Shown here: piece after piece, positions 1-6,177 of the stretch | Position numbering within the stretch: position 1 is the stretch's first letter | Layout of the letters: the number at the start of each line of letters is the position of its first letter | NCBI GenBank assembly: GCA_903873355.1 | Contig: CAIQOG010000635.1 | Coordinates: 1-6,489 of the forward strand | Length of the DNA stretch: 6,489 nucleotides | Reading direction: 5' to 3' | From: an uncultured Bacteroidales bacterium | GTDB lineage: Bacteria > Bacteroidota > Bacteroidia > Bacteroidales > Paludibacteraceae | The notes under the pieces: model-generated | Database searches by the model: none | The model's input: the letters and a program-made list of their open reading frames with translations, nothing else | What the model was told of the DNA's origin: nothing | Made by a program: the position numbers and the translations under genes

Positions 1-12
1 AATTTTGAGGTA

Positions 13-42
13 CAAAGATACTGAATTTGCAGTATGAAGCAA
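13..42 (-). promoter_or_regulatory. Leftward promoter for a gene beyond the left edge
   Basis: Read on the minus strand, this stretch has TTG (42-40), exactly 19 bases, then TATCTTTG (20-13), a perfect match to the Bacteroidota -7 box TAnnTTTG; only the first base of the -33 TTTG differs (ATTG). Transcription would start near position 5-8 and run out of the window, so the neighbouring gene on the left is probably divergent from the KilA-N gene. Box matching and spacing are seen directly; activity is inferred. Confidence 0.6.
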
Positions 43-66
43 TTTGTAAAATAAATGGGTGTTTTG

Positions 67-97
67 TTGTAGGGTTAATCAGAAATCAGTAATTTTG
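67..97 (+). promoter_or_regulatory. Promoter of the KilA-N gene
   Basis: TTG at 67-69 is followed after 20 bases by TAATTTTG at 90-97, a full match to the Bacteroidota -7 consensus TAnnTTTG. The predicted transcript starts near 103-105, about 18 bases before the ATG at 122. This supports 122 rather than 59 as the true start, because an ATG at 59 would lie upstream of the transcript. Confidence 0.5.
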
Positions 98-121
98 AAA
101 ATTGATATTATAGCTATTAAT

Positions 122-931
122 ATGGCCAAAATAAATGTAAAAGATACCACTGTAACGATTATTCAAGTAAATAATGCTGATTATATTTGCATTACTGATA
201 TAGCAAGAATTAAAAATCCACTTGAGCCAAAAGATGTTGTTAAGAATTGGTTGAGAAGCAAAACAACTTTATTGTTTCTTGGTTTGTGGGAAAAATTGAA
301 CAATCCCGATTTCAAAGGGGTCGAATTCGACTCCTTTATGATGGAGGCCGGAACAAATGCATTTACAATGAGTCCGTCAAGATGGATTGAACAAACAAAT
401 GCAATTGGCATAATTAGTAAAAGTGGGAGCAAAGGTGGAACTTTCGCCCATAAAGATATTGCATTTGAGTTTTCATCGTGGGTTAGTATTGAATTCAAAT
501 TATATCTACTTAAAGAATTTCAACGACTTAAAGAAGATGAGCAGAAAAGTCTGGGTTGGTCAGCTAAACGTGAACTGGCTAAAATTAATTATCGCATTCA
601 TACTGATGCTATTCAGCAAAATCTACTTCCCAAAGAGCTGACTCAGTCGCAAATATCCTTTGTTTATGCAAATGAGGCAGATATTTTGAATGTTGCATTG
701 TTTGGAATGACAGCTAAACAATGGCGAGATGAAAACCCTGAATTTAAAGGGAATATTCGTGATTATGCTTCCGTTAACGAATTGATTTGTCTTTCGAATA
801 TGGAAAGTTTAAATGCTGTTTTCATTTCTGAAGAATTACCGCAATCGGAGCGATTAATCCGACTAAATAAAATTGCAATTCAACAAATGAAAGTTTTGAA
901 TGAATCTGAGAATAGAATCTTACTGAAATAA
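122..931 (+). CDS. KilA-N domain-containing protein
   Basis: A 269-residue protein starting at the ATG at 122; the frame is open back to 59, but the extra 21 residues look non-coding and precede the likely promoter. The N-terminal half (about residues 10-137) resembles a KilA-N domain: an opening strand ending in DYICITDIA (20-28), the RWIEQTNAIGI segment (88-97), then GTFAHKDIAFEFSSWVS (106-122) and EFKLYLLKEFQRLK (124-137). KilA-N domains are known as DNA-binding modules of phages and large DNA viruses, first named in phage P1 KilA. The second half (about 140-262), with NYRIHTDAI and ALFGMTAKQWR, looks like the conserved C-terminal part of Bacteroidota homologues; I cannot assign it a function. 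No integrase or phage gene is adjacent. The protein is probably soluble and DNA-binding; its targets are unknown. Rubrerythrin starts 22 bases downstream, so read-through is possible. Confidence 0.85.
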   Translation: MAKINVKDTTVTIIQVNNADYICITDIARIKNPLEPKDVVKNWLRSKTTLLFLGLWEKLNNPDFKGVEFDSFMMEAGTNAFTMSPSRWIEQTNAIGIISKSGSKGGTFAHKDIAFEFSSWVSIEFKLYLLKEFQRLKEDEQKSLGWSAKRELAKINYRIHTDAIQQNLLPKELTQSQISFVYANEADILNVALFGMTAKQWRDENPEFKGNIRDYASVNELICLSNMESLNAVFISEELPQSERLIRLNKIAIQQMKVLNESENRILLK

Positions 932-953
932 TTTACACAAAAACTCAATTATT

Positions 954-1529
954 ATGAAAAGCATTAAAGGAACAGAAACCGAAAAGAATTTGCTAAAGTC
1001 GTTTGCCGGTGAAAGTCAGGCACGCAACCGTTACACTATGTTTGCAAAAGTGGCTAAAGCAGAAGGTTTTGAACAAATCTCAGCTATTTTTCTGGAAACT
1101 GCCGAGCAGGAAAAATACCATGCTAAAAAGTTTTTCAGTTACCTCGAAGGGGGCGATGTGGAGATTACAGCCACTTATCCTGCAGGTAAAGTTGGTACAA
1201 CTCAGGAGAATTTGGTGGCTTCGGCCAATGGTGAAAACGAAGAATGGGTTGATATTTATCCGCACTTTGCCGATGTGGCGGAAGCCGAAGGATTCGCTAA
1301 TATTGCAGCTACTTTCCGTAAAATTGCTGCTGTGGAAGCACAACACGAAAAACGCTACCGCCGCTTGTTGAAAAGAGTTGAAACTAACACTGTCTTCTCC
1401 CGCGAAGAAGAAACAACCTGGCAATGTCGGGAATGCGGACATGTTCATGTGGGAAAAGAAGCTCCCAAAGCGTGTCCAACCTGCGCTCATCCACAAGCAT
1501 ATTTCGAAGAAGAAAAACAAAACTATTAA
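954..1529 (+). CDS. rbr: Rubrerythrin
   Basis: A cytoplasmic non-haem diiron peroxidase of 191 residues, the same length as the classical Desulfovibrio enzyme. It reduces hydrogen peroxide to water with electrons passed through a rubredoxin-like centre, protecting anaerobes and microaerophiles from oxidative stress. The N-terminal four-helix domain (about 1-145) has every expected iron ligand: E20, E53 and H56 (in EQEKYH), E94, E97, E128 and H131 (in EAQH). The C-terminal domain (about 153-191) binds one iron through C158, C161, C174 and C177, in the CRECG and CPTC pairs. The gene looks intact. It starts 22 bases after the KilA-N stop; I found no convincing promoter of its own, so it may be co-transcribed or use a promoter inside the upstream gene. 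It appears somewhat more GC-rich than the KilA-N gene. Confidence 0.97.
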   Translation: MKSIKGTETEKNLLKSFAGESQARNRYTMFAKVAKAEGFEQISAIFLETAEQEKYHAKKFFSYLEGGDVEITATYPAGKVGTTQENLVASANGENEEWVDIYPHFADVAEAEGFANIAATFRKIAAVEAQHEKRYRRLLKRVETNTVFSREEETTWQCRECGHVHVGKEAPKACPTCAHPQAYFEEEKQNY

Positions 1530-1543
1530 TCAGTTTATAATTC

Positions 1544-1557
1544 ACAGTTGACAGTTG
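1544..1557 (+). repeat. Tandem heptamer ACAGTTG x2
   Basis: Two perfect head-to-tail copies of ACAGTTG lie 15 bases after the rubrerythrin stop. Longer arrays of the complementary heptamer CAACTGT are found between genes in several Bacteroidota and cyanobacteria; this may be a two-unit remnant. The rest of the 1530-1605 gap shows no clear terminator or promoter. Confidence 0.4.
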
Positions 1558-1605
1558 ATAAAACACTAACTACTGCAGAGTTGTGACATCTATTATTCAG
1601 GTAGA

Positions 1606-3123
1606 ATGAAATTTTTCAACACATCTCAAATAAGGGAACTCGACCAATATACTATTGAACACGAGCCAATTTCCTCTATAGATTTGATGGAACGTGCTGC
1701 CAGGGCTCTCTGTGAGAAATATCTCTCAGCGTTTTCCGGTCAAAACACGGTTTGTGTACTTGCCGGACCGGGGAATAATGGTGGCGATGCTTTAGCTCTC
1801 GCCAGATTACTGCTTATTGCCGGTTTGGATGTTAAGGTTGTCTTGTTGCATTTAGGTAAACTTTCTGACGATTGTGAAACCAATAAACAACGTTTGCTGC
1901 AAAAATTTCCTGACTGTTTAATTGAGTTGAAAACAGAATTTATTGCTCCAAAAATTACAAATGACACGATTCTAATAGACGGACTTTTTGGCTCAGGTCT
2001 CACGCGGACATTAAGTGGAATCTTTGCTGATGCAGTAAATTGGATTAATCAATCCGGTTGTCAGGTTGTTTCTATTGATATTCCTTCCGGTTTGCAGGGC
2101 GAAGAAAATCTGGATTTAATGATTCCAATCGTAAAAGCCAATCGCACATTCAGTCTTCAATTTCCCAAACTTTCGTTTCTGTTACCTGAAAATGCAGAAT
2201 TTGTCGGGGATTGGGATGTGCTGGATATTGGTATTCATCCAAAAGCAATTGAAGAAATGCTGAGTCATTTTTTCTTTATTGTTGAGTCTGATATTACGTT
2301 CCTACTGAAAAAGCGACCACAGTTTTCTCATAAAGGTACGTTTGGTAATGCGCTGATAGTATCCGGAAGTAAAGGAATGGCCGGTGCATCTGTGCTTTCA
2401 GGTAAAGCGGCTCTCCGCAGTGGTGCAGGTTTGGTTACTGTTCACGGCCCGGAATGCAATCGGGTGATTGTTCAGTCGTCTGTCCCCGAAATTATTTTTA
2501 ATACCGATAAAGCCGATAAATATATAACTGAAGTTGTTGAAATAGAGAAATATGATGCTGTTGCTGTCGGACCAGGAATTGGAACTGCACCTGAAACAGT
2601 TGCATTTCTGAGAGAAACTCTGAATAATAAGATGTCCTCATGTGTTCTTGATGCTGATGCTCTGAACATTATTGGTCAAAATAAAGAATTGCTGGTATTG
2701 ATTCCCAAAAATAGTATTCTAACTCCGCACCCGAAAGAATTTGAGCGACTGTTCGGTCTCTGCCGCAATTCTTATGAACGCATACTGAAAGCTCAGAGAA
2801 TGGCGCAAAAATATCATTTCTTCATTGTTTTAAAAGGCCGTTTTACACTAATTGCCACACCCGATGGAAATCTGTATTTCAACAGCACCGGGAATTCAGG
2901 TATGGCTACATCAGGAACCGGCGATGTGCTTACAGGTCTGCTTACCGGTTTACTCGCACAAGGATATACTCCCGAAAATGCTTCTAAAATAGCTGTTTAT
3001 ATTCACGGTCTTGCAGGTAATATAGCGCTTGAGAATCAATCCAAAGAATCGCTTATTGCCGGTGATATTATTGAAAGCATAGGCAAAGCATTCCTTTCAC
3101 TCCATAACTTACGAGTTAATTAA
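1606..3123 (+). CDS. nnr: Bifunctional NAD(P)H-hydrate epimerase / ADP-dependent dehydratase
   Basis: A 505-residue fusion, the usual bacterial length, that repairs hydrated NADH and NADPH. The N-terminal YjeF_N domain (about 1-215) interconverts the R and S epimers of the hydrate. It carries GPGNNGGD (54-61), IDGLFGSGL (124-132) with the likely catalytic D125, and SIDIPSG (156-162). The C-terminal ribokinase-like domain (about 228-500) dehydrates the S form at the expense of ADP. It shows KGTFGNALIVSGSKGMAGA (243-261), VGPGIG (321-326), LDADALN (348-354), LTPHPKEFERL (372-382), VLKG (408-411) and the hallmark NSGMATSGTGD (430-440) with catalytic D440. All key motifs of both halves are present, so the enzyme should be active. 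It is cytoplasmic. A 76-base gap separates it from rubrerythrin and 102 bases from tetR, so it is probably its own transcription unit. No Shine-Dalgarno sequence is evident, as is normal in this phylum. Confidence 0.97.
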   Translation: MKFFNTSQIRELDQYTIEHEPISSIDLMERAARALCEKYLSAFSGQNTVCVLAGPGNNGGDALALARLLLIAGLDVKVVLLHLGKLSDDCETNKQRLLQKFPDCLIELKTEFIAPKITNDTILIDGLFGSGLTRTLSGIFADAVNWINQSGCQVVSIDIPSGLQGEENLDLMIPIVKANRTFSLQFPKLSFLLPENAEFVGDWDVLDIGIHPKAIEEMLSHFFFIVESDITFLLKKRPQFSHKGTFGNALIVSGSKGMAGASVLSGKAALRSGAGLVTVHGPECNRVIVQSSVPEIIFNTDKADKYITEVVEIEKYDAVAVGPGIGTAPETVAFLRETLNNKMSSCVLDADALNIIGQNKELLVLIPKNSILTPHPKEFERLFGLCRNSYERILKAQRMAQKYHFFIVLKGRFTLIATPDGNLYFNSTGNSGMATSGTGDVLTGLLTGLLAQGYTPENASKIAVYIHGLAGNIALENQSKESLIAGDIIESIGKAFLSLHNLRVN

Positions 3124-3194
3124 TATTAAATATTGATGTATTACGGGTTCGTTTGGATGTTTATCTGAACTAAATGTATTTATTTTGCGTTTAA

Positions 3195-3210
3195 TTAATA
3201 GGGCTATTAA
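3195..3210. promoter_or_regulatory. Candidate TetR operator
   Basis: A perfect inverted repeat, TTAATAG-GG-CTATTAA, with 7-base arms and a 2-base spacer; flanking bases extend the symmetry imperfectly to about 3192-3213. It lies 15 bases before the tetR ATG, where the 5' untranslated region or transcription start should be. TetR-family dimers bind short palindromes of this size and often repress their own gene. The symmetry is seen directly; binding is inferred. The remainder of the 3124-3225 gap is AT-rich, with no convincing promoter or terminator. Confidence 0.45.
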
Positions 3211-3225
3211 ATATTATTATTAAAT

Positions 3226-3849
3226 ATGGAAGTTAAAGATAATTCCAGCATGGAAGTTCTGATTCTTGAAGCTGCTGAAAAACTTTTTTTAGAAAAAGGT
3301 TTTGCATCGACTTCGACAACTGAAATAGCCAGGGAAGTTGGTTGTAATCAGGCACTTGTTCATTATTACTACCGTACCAAAGAAAATCTGTTTAATCTGA
3401 TTTTTGAAAAAAAATTCCGTCAGTTTTTTCAATATATTTTTAATATTGAGAATCTTGATCAAATGTCGTTTCAGGATAAATTGAAGCGGATAATCGAATC
3501 TCATTTTGATATGGTTCGTCAAAACCCAAGAGTTCCATTGCTTATTGTGAATGAATTTTCGAGAAATCCTGAAATGGTTGCTATACTAAAAGAAAAACTG
3601 AAAGATGTTGTTGCAAAACTTTTCGAAGGTCTGAATACCGATTTAGAAGCAGAAATTACTGCCGGACGCATCCGACAAATAACACTTATTGATTTGATTT
3701 TCAGTACTATTTCACTCAATATATCACTTTTTCTGCTTTTACCCGTGGCGTCTGAAATTATGTCGATGGACGAAAAACAAAGAGAATTTGTTATTAATCA
3801 TCGCAGAGAAGAAAATGTAAAACTAATTTTGAACGGTTTAAGATCATAA
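3226..3849 (+). CDS. TetR/AcrR-family transcriptional regulator
   Basis: A 207-residue one-component repressor of the usual TetR length. The N-terminal DNA-binding domain (about 9-58) has LEAAEKLFLEKGF (14-26), then the helix-turn-helix with TTEIAREVG (31-39) and the recognition helix NQALVHYYYR (41-50), followed by the typical TKENLF (51-56). Residues 60-207 form the helical ligand-binding and dimerisation domain, which varies too much to reveal the inducer. A second in-frame ATG at 3250 (residue 9), preceded by the same ATGGAAGTT as the first, is an alternative start. It is the first gene of the efflux operon: tolC-like starts 30 bases after its stop on the same strand. It probably represses the operon, including itself, through the palindrome at 3195-3210, and is released by a substrate of the pump. 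This regulatory role is inferred from context. Confidence 0.93.
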   Translation: MEVKDNSSMEVLILEAAEKLFLEKGFASTSTTEIAREVGCNQALVHYYYRTKENLFNLIFEKKFRQFFQYIFNIENLDQMSFQDKLKRIIESHFDMVRQNPRVPLLIVNEFSRNPEMVAILKEKLKDVVAKLFEGLNTDLEAEITAGRIRQITLIDLIFSTISLNISLFLLLPVASEIMSMDEKQREFVINHRREENVKLILNGLRS

Positions 3850-3861
3850 TTTGAATTCAAA
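3850..3861. promoter_or_regulatory. 12-base palindrome between tetR and tolC
   Basis: TTTGAATTCAAA is a perfect palindrome starting at the base right after the tetR stop codon and ending 18 bases before the tolC ATG. It could be a second regulator site or a weak RNA hairpin. It does not share the sequence of the palindrome at 3195-3210, and in an AT-rich gap chance is a real alternative. Confidence 0.2.
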
Positions 3862-3879
3862 AAATAATTTTTAAGAAAT

Positions 3880-5169
3880 ATGAAAAAAATAATTTTAAAT
3901 TCCTTGCTTCTATTTTTACCGTTTGGAATTTTTGCTCAAACGCTGACGATAGAAAGTTGTCAGGAAAAAGCAAAAGCTAATTATCCACTTGTAAAGCAAT
4001 ACGGGTTAATCGAGCAAACAGCTAAATACAATATCAGCAATGCCAACAAAGGCTATCTGCCTCAAGTAACGCTTTCGGCACGAGCAACTTATCAATCGGA
4101 TGTAACTCAAATTCCATCAAGTCTGGGTGATGTTTTGTCCAAACTTACCGGTAAACCATTTTCATTTCCATCGTTGGCAAAAGATCAGTATCAGGCTGTG
4201 TTGGAAGCAACTCAGGTAATTTGGGATGGTGGTGTGATTTGCACACAAAATAAAATTACAAAAGCCGGAACGGAAGTTGAAAAACAGAAACTCGAAGTGG
4301 ATTTGTATGCTTTGAAAGACCGTGTGAATCAGCTCTATTTCGGCATTTTACTGTTGACCGAACAACTCAAACAAACAGAAATACTAAAAATTGATTTACA
4401 AACAAATTACAATCGTTTGAATGCTTATGTGAAAAACGGTGTTGCCCAACAATCAGACTTAGACGCAATTAAAGTGGAGCAATTAATTGTAATTCAGCGC
4501 GAATCGGATTTGAAAGCAACAATAAAAACGTATGGAATTCTACTTTCTTCTTTAACAGGTCTTGAAATTAATGACAAAACAGAATTAAAGAAACCTGATG
4601 TTGATGTAAGTGTGTTGAAAGCCGACATAAACCACAGACCTGAACTTAGTTTGTTTAATGCCCAAAACAAGTTATACGAAAATCAAAAAAGTTTGATTCA
4701 GTCTGCCAATTTACCTAAAATCGGGGCTTTTGTTCAGGGCGGTTATGGACAACCCGGTTTGAATATGTTCACCACAGGATTTTCGCCATTTTATATTGGT
4801 GGTGTAAGGTTTTCGTGGAATATAAGCGGATTGTACACTCAAAAAGACAACCTCAACAAAATTGATATCAATAAAAAATCAGTAGAAATCCAGAAAGAAA
4901 CATTTCTTTTCAACAACAATCTGCTAACGAAACAACAGCAGAATGAAATCGAAAAACTACAATCAACTATAGTTAACGACGATGAAATTATCCGGTTACG
5001 AGAAAGCATCAAAAAAGCTACCAATGCCAAACTCGAAAACGGCACAGCCTCTGTTAATGACTTAATCCGCGATTTGAATGCAGAAAATCAAGCCAAACAG
5101 TTAAAATCATTGCATGAGATTCAGTTGCTTATGAATGTTTATCAACTTAAAAACAATATCAATAATTAA
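3880..5169 (+). CDS. TolC-family outer-membrane efflux protein
   Basis: A 429-residue outer-membrane channel of the OEP family; it would form a trimeric duct taking substrates from the periplasmic adaptor to the outside. A Sec signal peptide covers residues 1-19 (MKKI, hydrophobic LLLFLPFGIF, cleavage after FA before QT). The TolC internal duplication is visible: strand segments LPQVTLSARATY (60-71) and LPKIGAFVQGGYG (278-290), and helical segments with NGVAQQSDLDAIKVE (186-200) and NGTASVNDLIRDLNAE (387-402). Long helices rich in Q, K, E and L fill about 120-225 and 320-425. Second gene of the operon, between tetR and the adaptor gene, which begins 38 bases later. It has a role like TolC, but sequence alone does not make it an orthologue of E. 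coli tolC, so no symbol is given. Substrate unknown. Confidence 0.94.
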   Translation: MKKIILNSLLLFLPFGIFAQTLTIESCQEKAKANYPLVKQYGLIEQTAKYNISNANKGYLPQVTLSARATYQSDVTQIPSSLGDVLSKLTGKPFSFPSLAKDQYQAVLEATQVIWDGGVICTQNKITKAGTEVEKQKLEVDLYALKDRVNQLYFGILLLTEQLKQTEILKIDLQTNYNRLNAYVKNGVAQQSDLDAIKVEQLIVIQRESDLKATIKTYGILLSSLTGLEINDKTELKKPDVDVSVLKADINHRPELSLFNAQNKLYENQKSLIQSANLPKIGAFVQGGYGQPGLNMFTTGFSPFYIGGVRFSWNISGLYTQKDNLNKIDINKKSVEIQKETFLFNNNLLTKQQQNEIEKLQSTIVNDDEIIRLRESIKKATNAKLENGTASVNDLIRDLNAENQAKQLKSLHEIQLLMNVYQLKNNINN

Positions 5170-5193
5170 CCCCTAAATCCCCTGAAGGGGACT
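5170..5193 (+). repeat. G/C-rich palindromic repeat, copy 1
   Basis: The element reads CCCCTAAAT then CCCCTGAAGGGG (5179-5190) then ACT. It begins at the base right after the tolC stop codon and fills most of the gap before the adaptor gene. CCCCT and AGGGG can pair as a small hairpin. The 9-mer GAACAAAAT follows it (5199-5207) and also follows copy 2. It stands out sharply from the AT-rich surroundings and matches a repeat type commonly seen between genes in Bacteroidota. Confidence 0.8.
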
Positions 5194-5207
5194 TAAATGA
5201 ACAAAAT

Positions 5208-6125
5208 ATGAAAACAACAAATTTTAAAATGAGATATCAAATTTTATTGGGAATTGCTTTGCTTGCAGGATTCACAAGCTGCAAAAAATCGGATAATGAG
5301 TATGATGCTACCGGAGCATTTGAAACCACTGAAGTAACTGTTTCGGCAGAAGGTTCAGGGAAATTGCTTGCATTTGATGTAACTGAAGGTCAGGTGCTTC
5401 AAACCGGCGAGGCCGTTGGGTCAATCGACAGTGTTCAACTTTACCTTCGCAAAAAACAATTGCTGGCGACAGGAAAGGCGATACAGGTACGTCGTCCGGA
5501 TGTGCAGAAGCAAATTGCAGCCATTGAACAGCAAATTACAACTGCCAAAACCGAGAAAAAACGCACTGAAAATCTGCTGAAAGCAAACGCCACCAACCAA
5601 AAACAACTGGATGATGTGAATGCCCAAATTGCCGTACTTGAAAAACAACTTGATGCACAAAAAACAACACTCTTGACTACCAATCAGGGAATTACAGAAG
5701 ATAACGAAGGTATAAAACTGCAGGTTGCACAAATCGAAGACCAGCTGAAAAAATGTCGTATCAGCAGCCCGATAAACGGAACCGTGCTGGTGAAATACGT
5801 TGAAAAAGGCGAACTGGTTATGCCCGGAAAAGCACTTTTCAAAATTGCTGATACGGAAAATATGATTCTGCGTGCTTATATTACCAACGACCAGTTGAGC
5901 CAATTGAAAATCGGTCAGAAAGTGAAAGTTGCGTGCGATTTTGGCACAGATAAAATGAAAGATTACAGCGGTACAGTTGCATGGATTTCCAGCAAAGCAG
6001 AATTCACCCCAAAAACCATTGAAACCCGTGACGAGCGTGCCAATCTGGTTTACGCAGTGAAAATCAACGTAAAAAACGATGGTATTCTAAAAATTGGAAT
6101 GTACGGAAACGTGAAATTCAATTAA
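5208..6125 (+). CDS. HlyD/YbhG-like periplasmic adaptor of an efflux pump (lipoprotein)
   Basis: A 305-residue membrane-fusion protein linking the inner-membrane ABC transporter to the TolC-like channel. Residues 10-25 form a lipoprotein signal (QILLGIALLAGFTSC) with probable lipid-bearing C25; F at -3 is unusual but tolerable. Order of domains: first half of the lipoyl domain (about 41-75, with GKLLAFDVTEGQVLQTGE), an alpha-helical coiled-coil hairpin (about 95-183, very rich in Q, K, E and A), the second lipoyl half starting at CRISSPINGTVL (183-194) with VEKGELVMPG (198-207), then a beta barrel (about 216-300) including TPKTIETRDERANLVY (267-282), a stretch familiar from YbhG-like adaptors. 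An in-frame ATG at 5229 (residue 8) gives a shorter, equally plausible signal peptide. Third gene of the operon; tandem stop codons (TAA TAA) end it. The substrate cannot be told from the sequence. Confidence 0.93.
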   Translation: MKTTNFKMRYQILLGIALLAGFTSCKKSDNEYDATGAFETTEVTVSAEGSGKLLAFDVTEGQVLQTGEAVGSIDSVQLYLRKKQLLATGKAIQVRRPDVQKQIAAIEQQITTAKTEKKRTENLLKANATNQKQLDDVNAQIAVLEKQLDAQKTTLLTTNQGITEDNEGIKLQVAQIEDQLKKCRISSPINGTVLVKYVEKGELVMPGKALFKIADTENMILRAYITNDQLSQLKIGQKVKVACDFGTDKMKDYSGTVAWISSKAEFTPKTIETRDERANLVYAVKINVKNDGILKIGMYGNVKFN

Positions 6126-6133
6126 TAAGAAAG

Positions 6134-6155
6134 CCCCTAACCCCTAAAGGGGAAC
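6134..6155 (+). repeat. G/C-rich palindromic repeat, copy 2
   Basis: CCCCTAA followed directly by CCCCTAAAGGGG (6141-6152) and AAC, in the gap between the adaptor gene and the ATPase gene, same orientation as copy 1. It lacks the AT dinucleotide that separates the two C blocks in copy 1. It matches the reverse complement of copy 3 at 21 of 22 positions. Confidence 0.8.
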
Positions 6156-6177
6156 AAAATCTTAACTAAACTGACGA

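Noticed and set aside
59..121. Upstream extension of the KilA-N frame from an ATG at 59
   Set aside because: The promoter boxes at 67-97 lie inside it, and its residues do not resemble the family, whose members begin like MAKINVK; the start at 122 fits better.
895..936. Possible rubrerythrin promoter (TTTG at 895, TAATTTAC at 929)
   Set aside because: The spacing between the boxes is too long, the second box departs from TAnnTTTG, and the start would be only about 10 bases before the ATG.
1080..1566. Minus-strand open frames across rubrerythrin
   Set aside because: They lie opposite a gene with a complete set of rubrerythrin iron ligands and show no recognisable domain; the part beyond the gene only translates the heptamer repeat.
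3122..3134. AATATT repeats after nnr as a terminator
   Set aside because: Only A/T pairs, no stable stem and no T tract; it is ordinary AT-rich DNA.
3152..3187. Possible tetR promoter (TTTG at 3152, TATTTTG at 3181)
   Set aside because: The spacer is about 25 bases and the second box is one base short of the consensus; too weak to annotate.
5179..5190. Repeat hairpin of copy 1 as an intrinsic terminator
   Set aside because: The stem is only about 4-5 pairs, no T run follows, and the next operon gene starts 18 bases later.
5421..5903. 160-residue minus-strand open frame opposite the adaptor gene
   Set aside because: It is antisense to the coiled-coil region, and its F, C and L richness reflects the reverse complement of K, Q and E codons.
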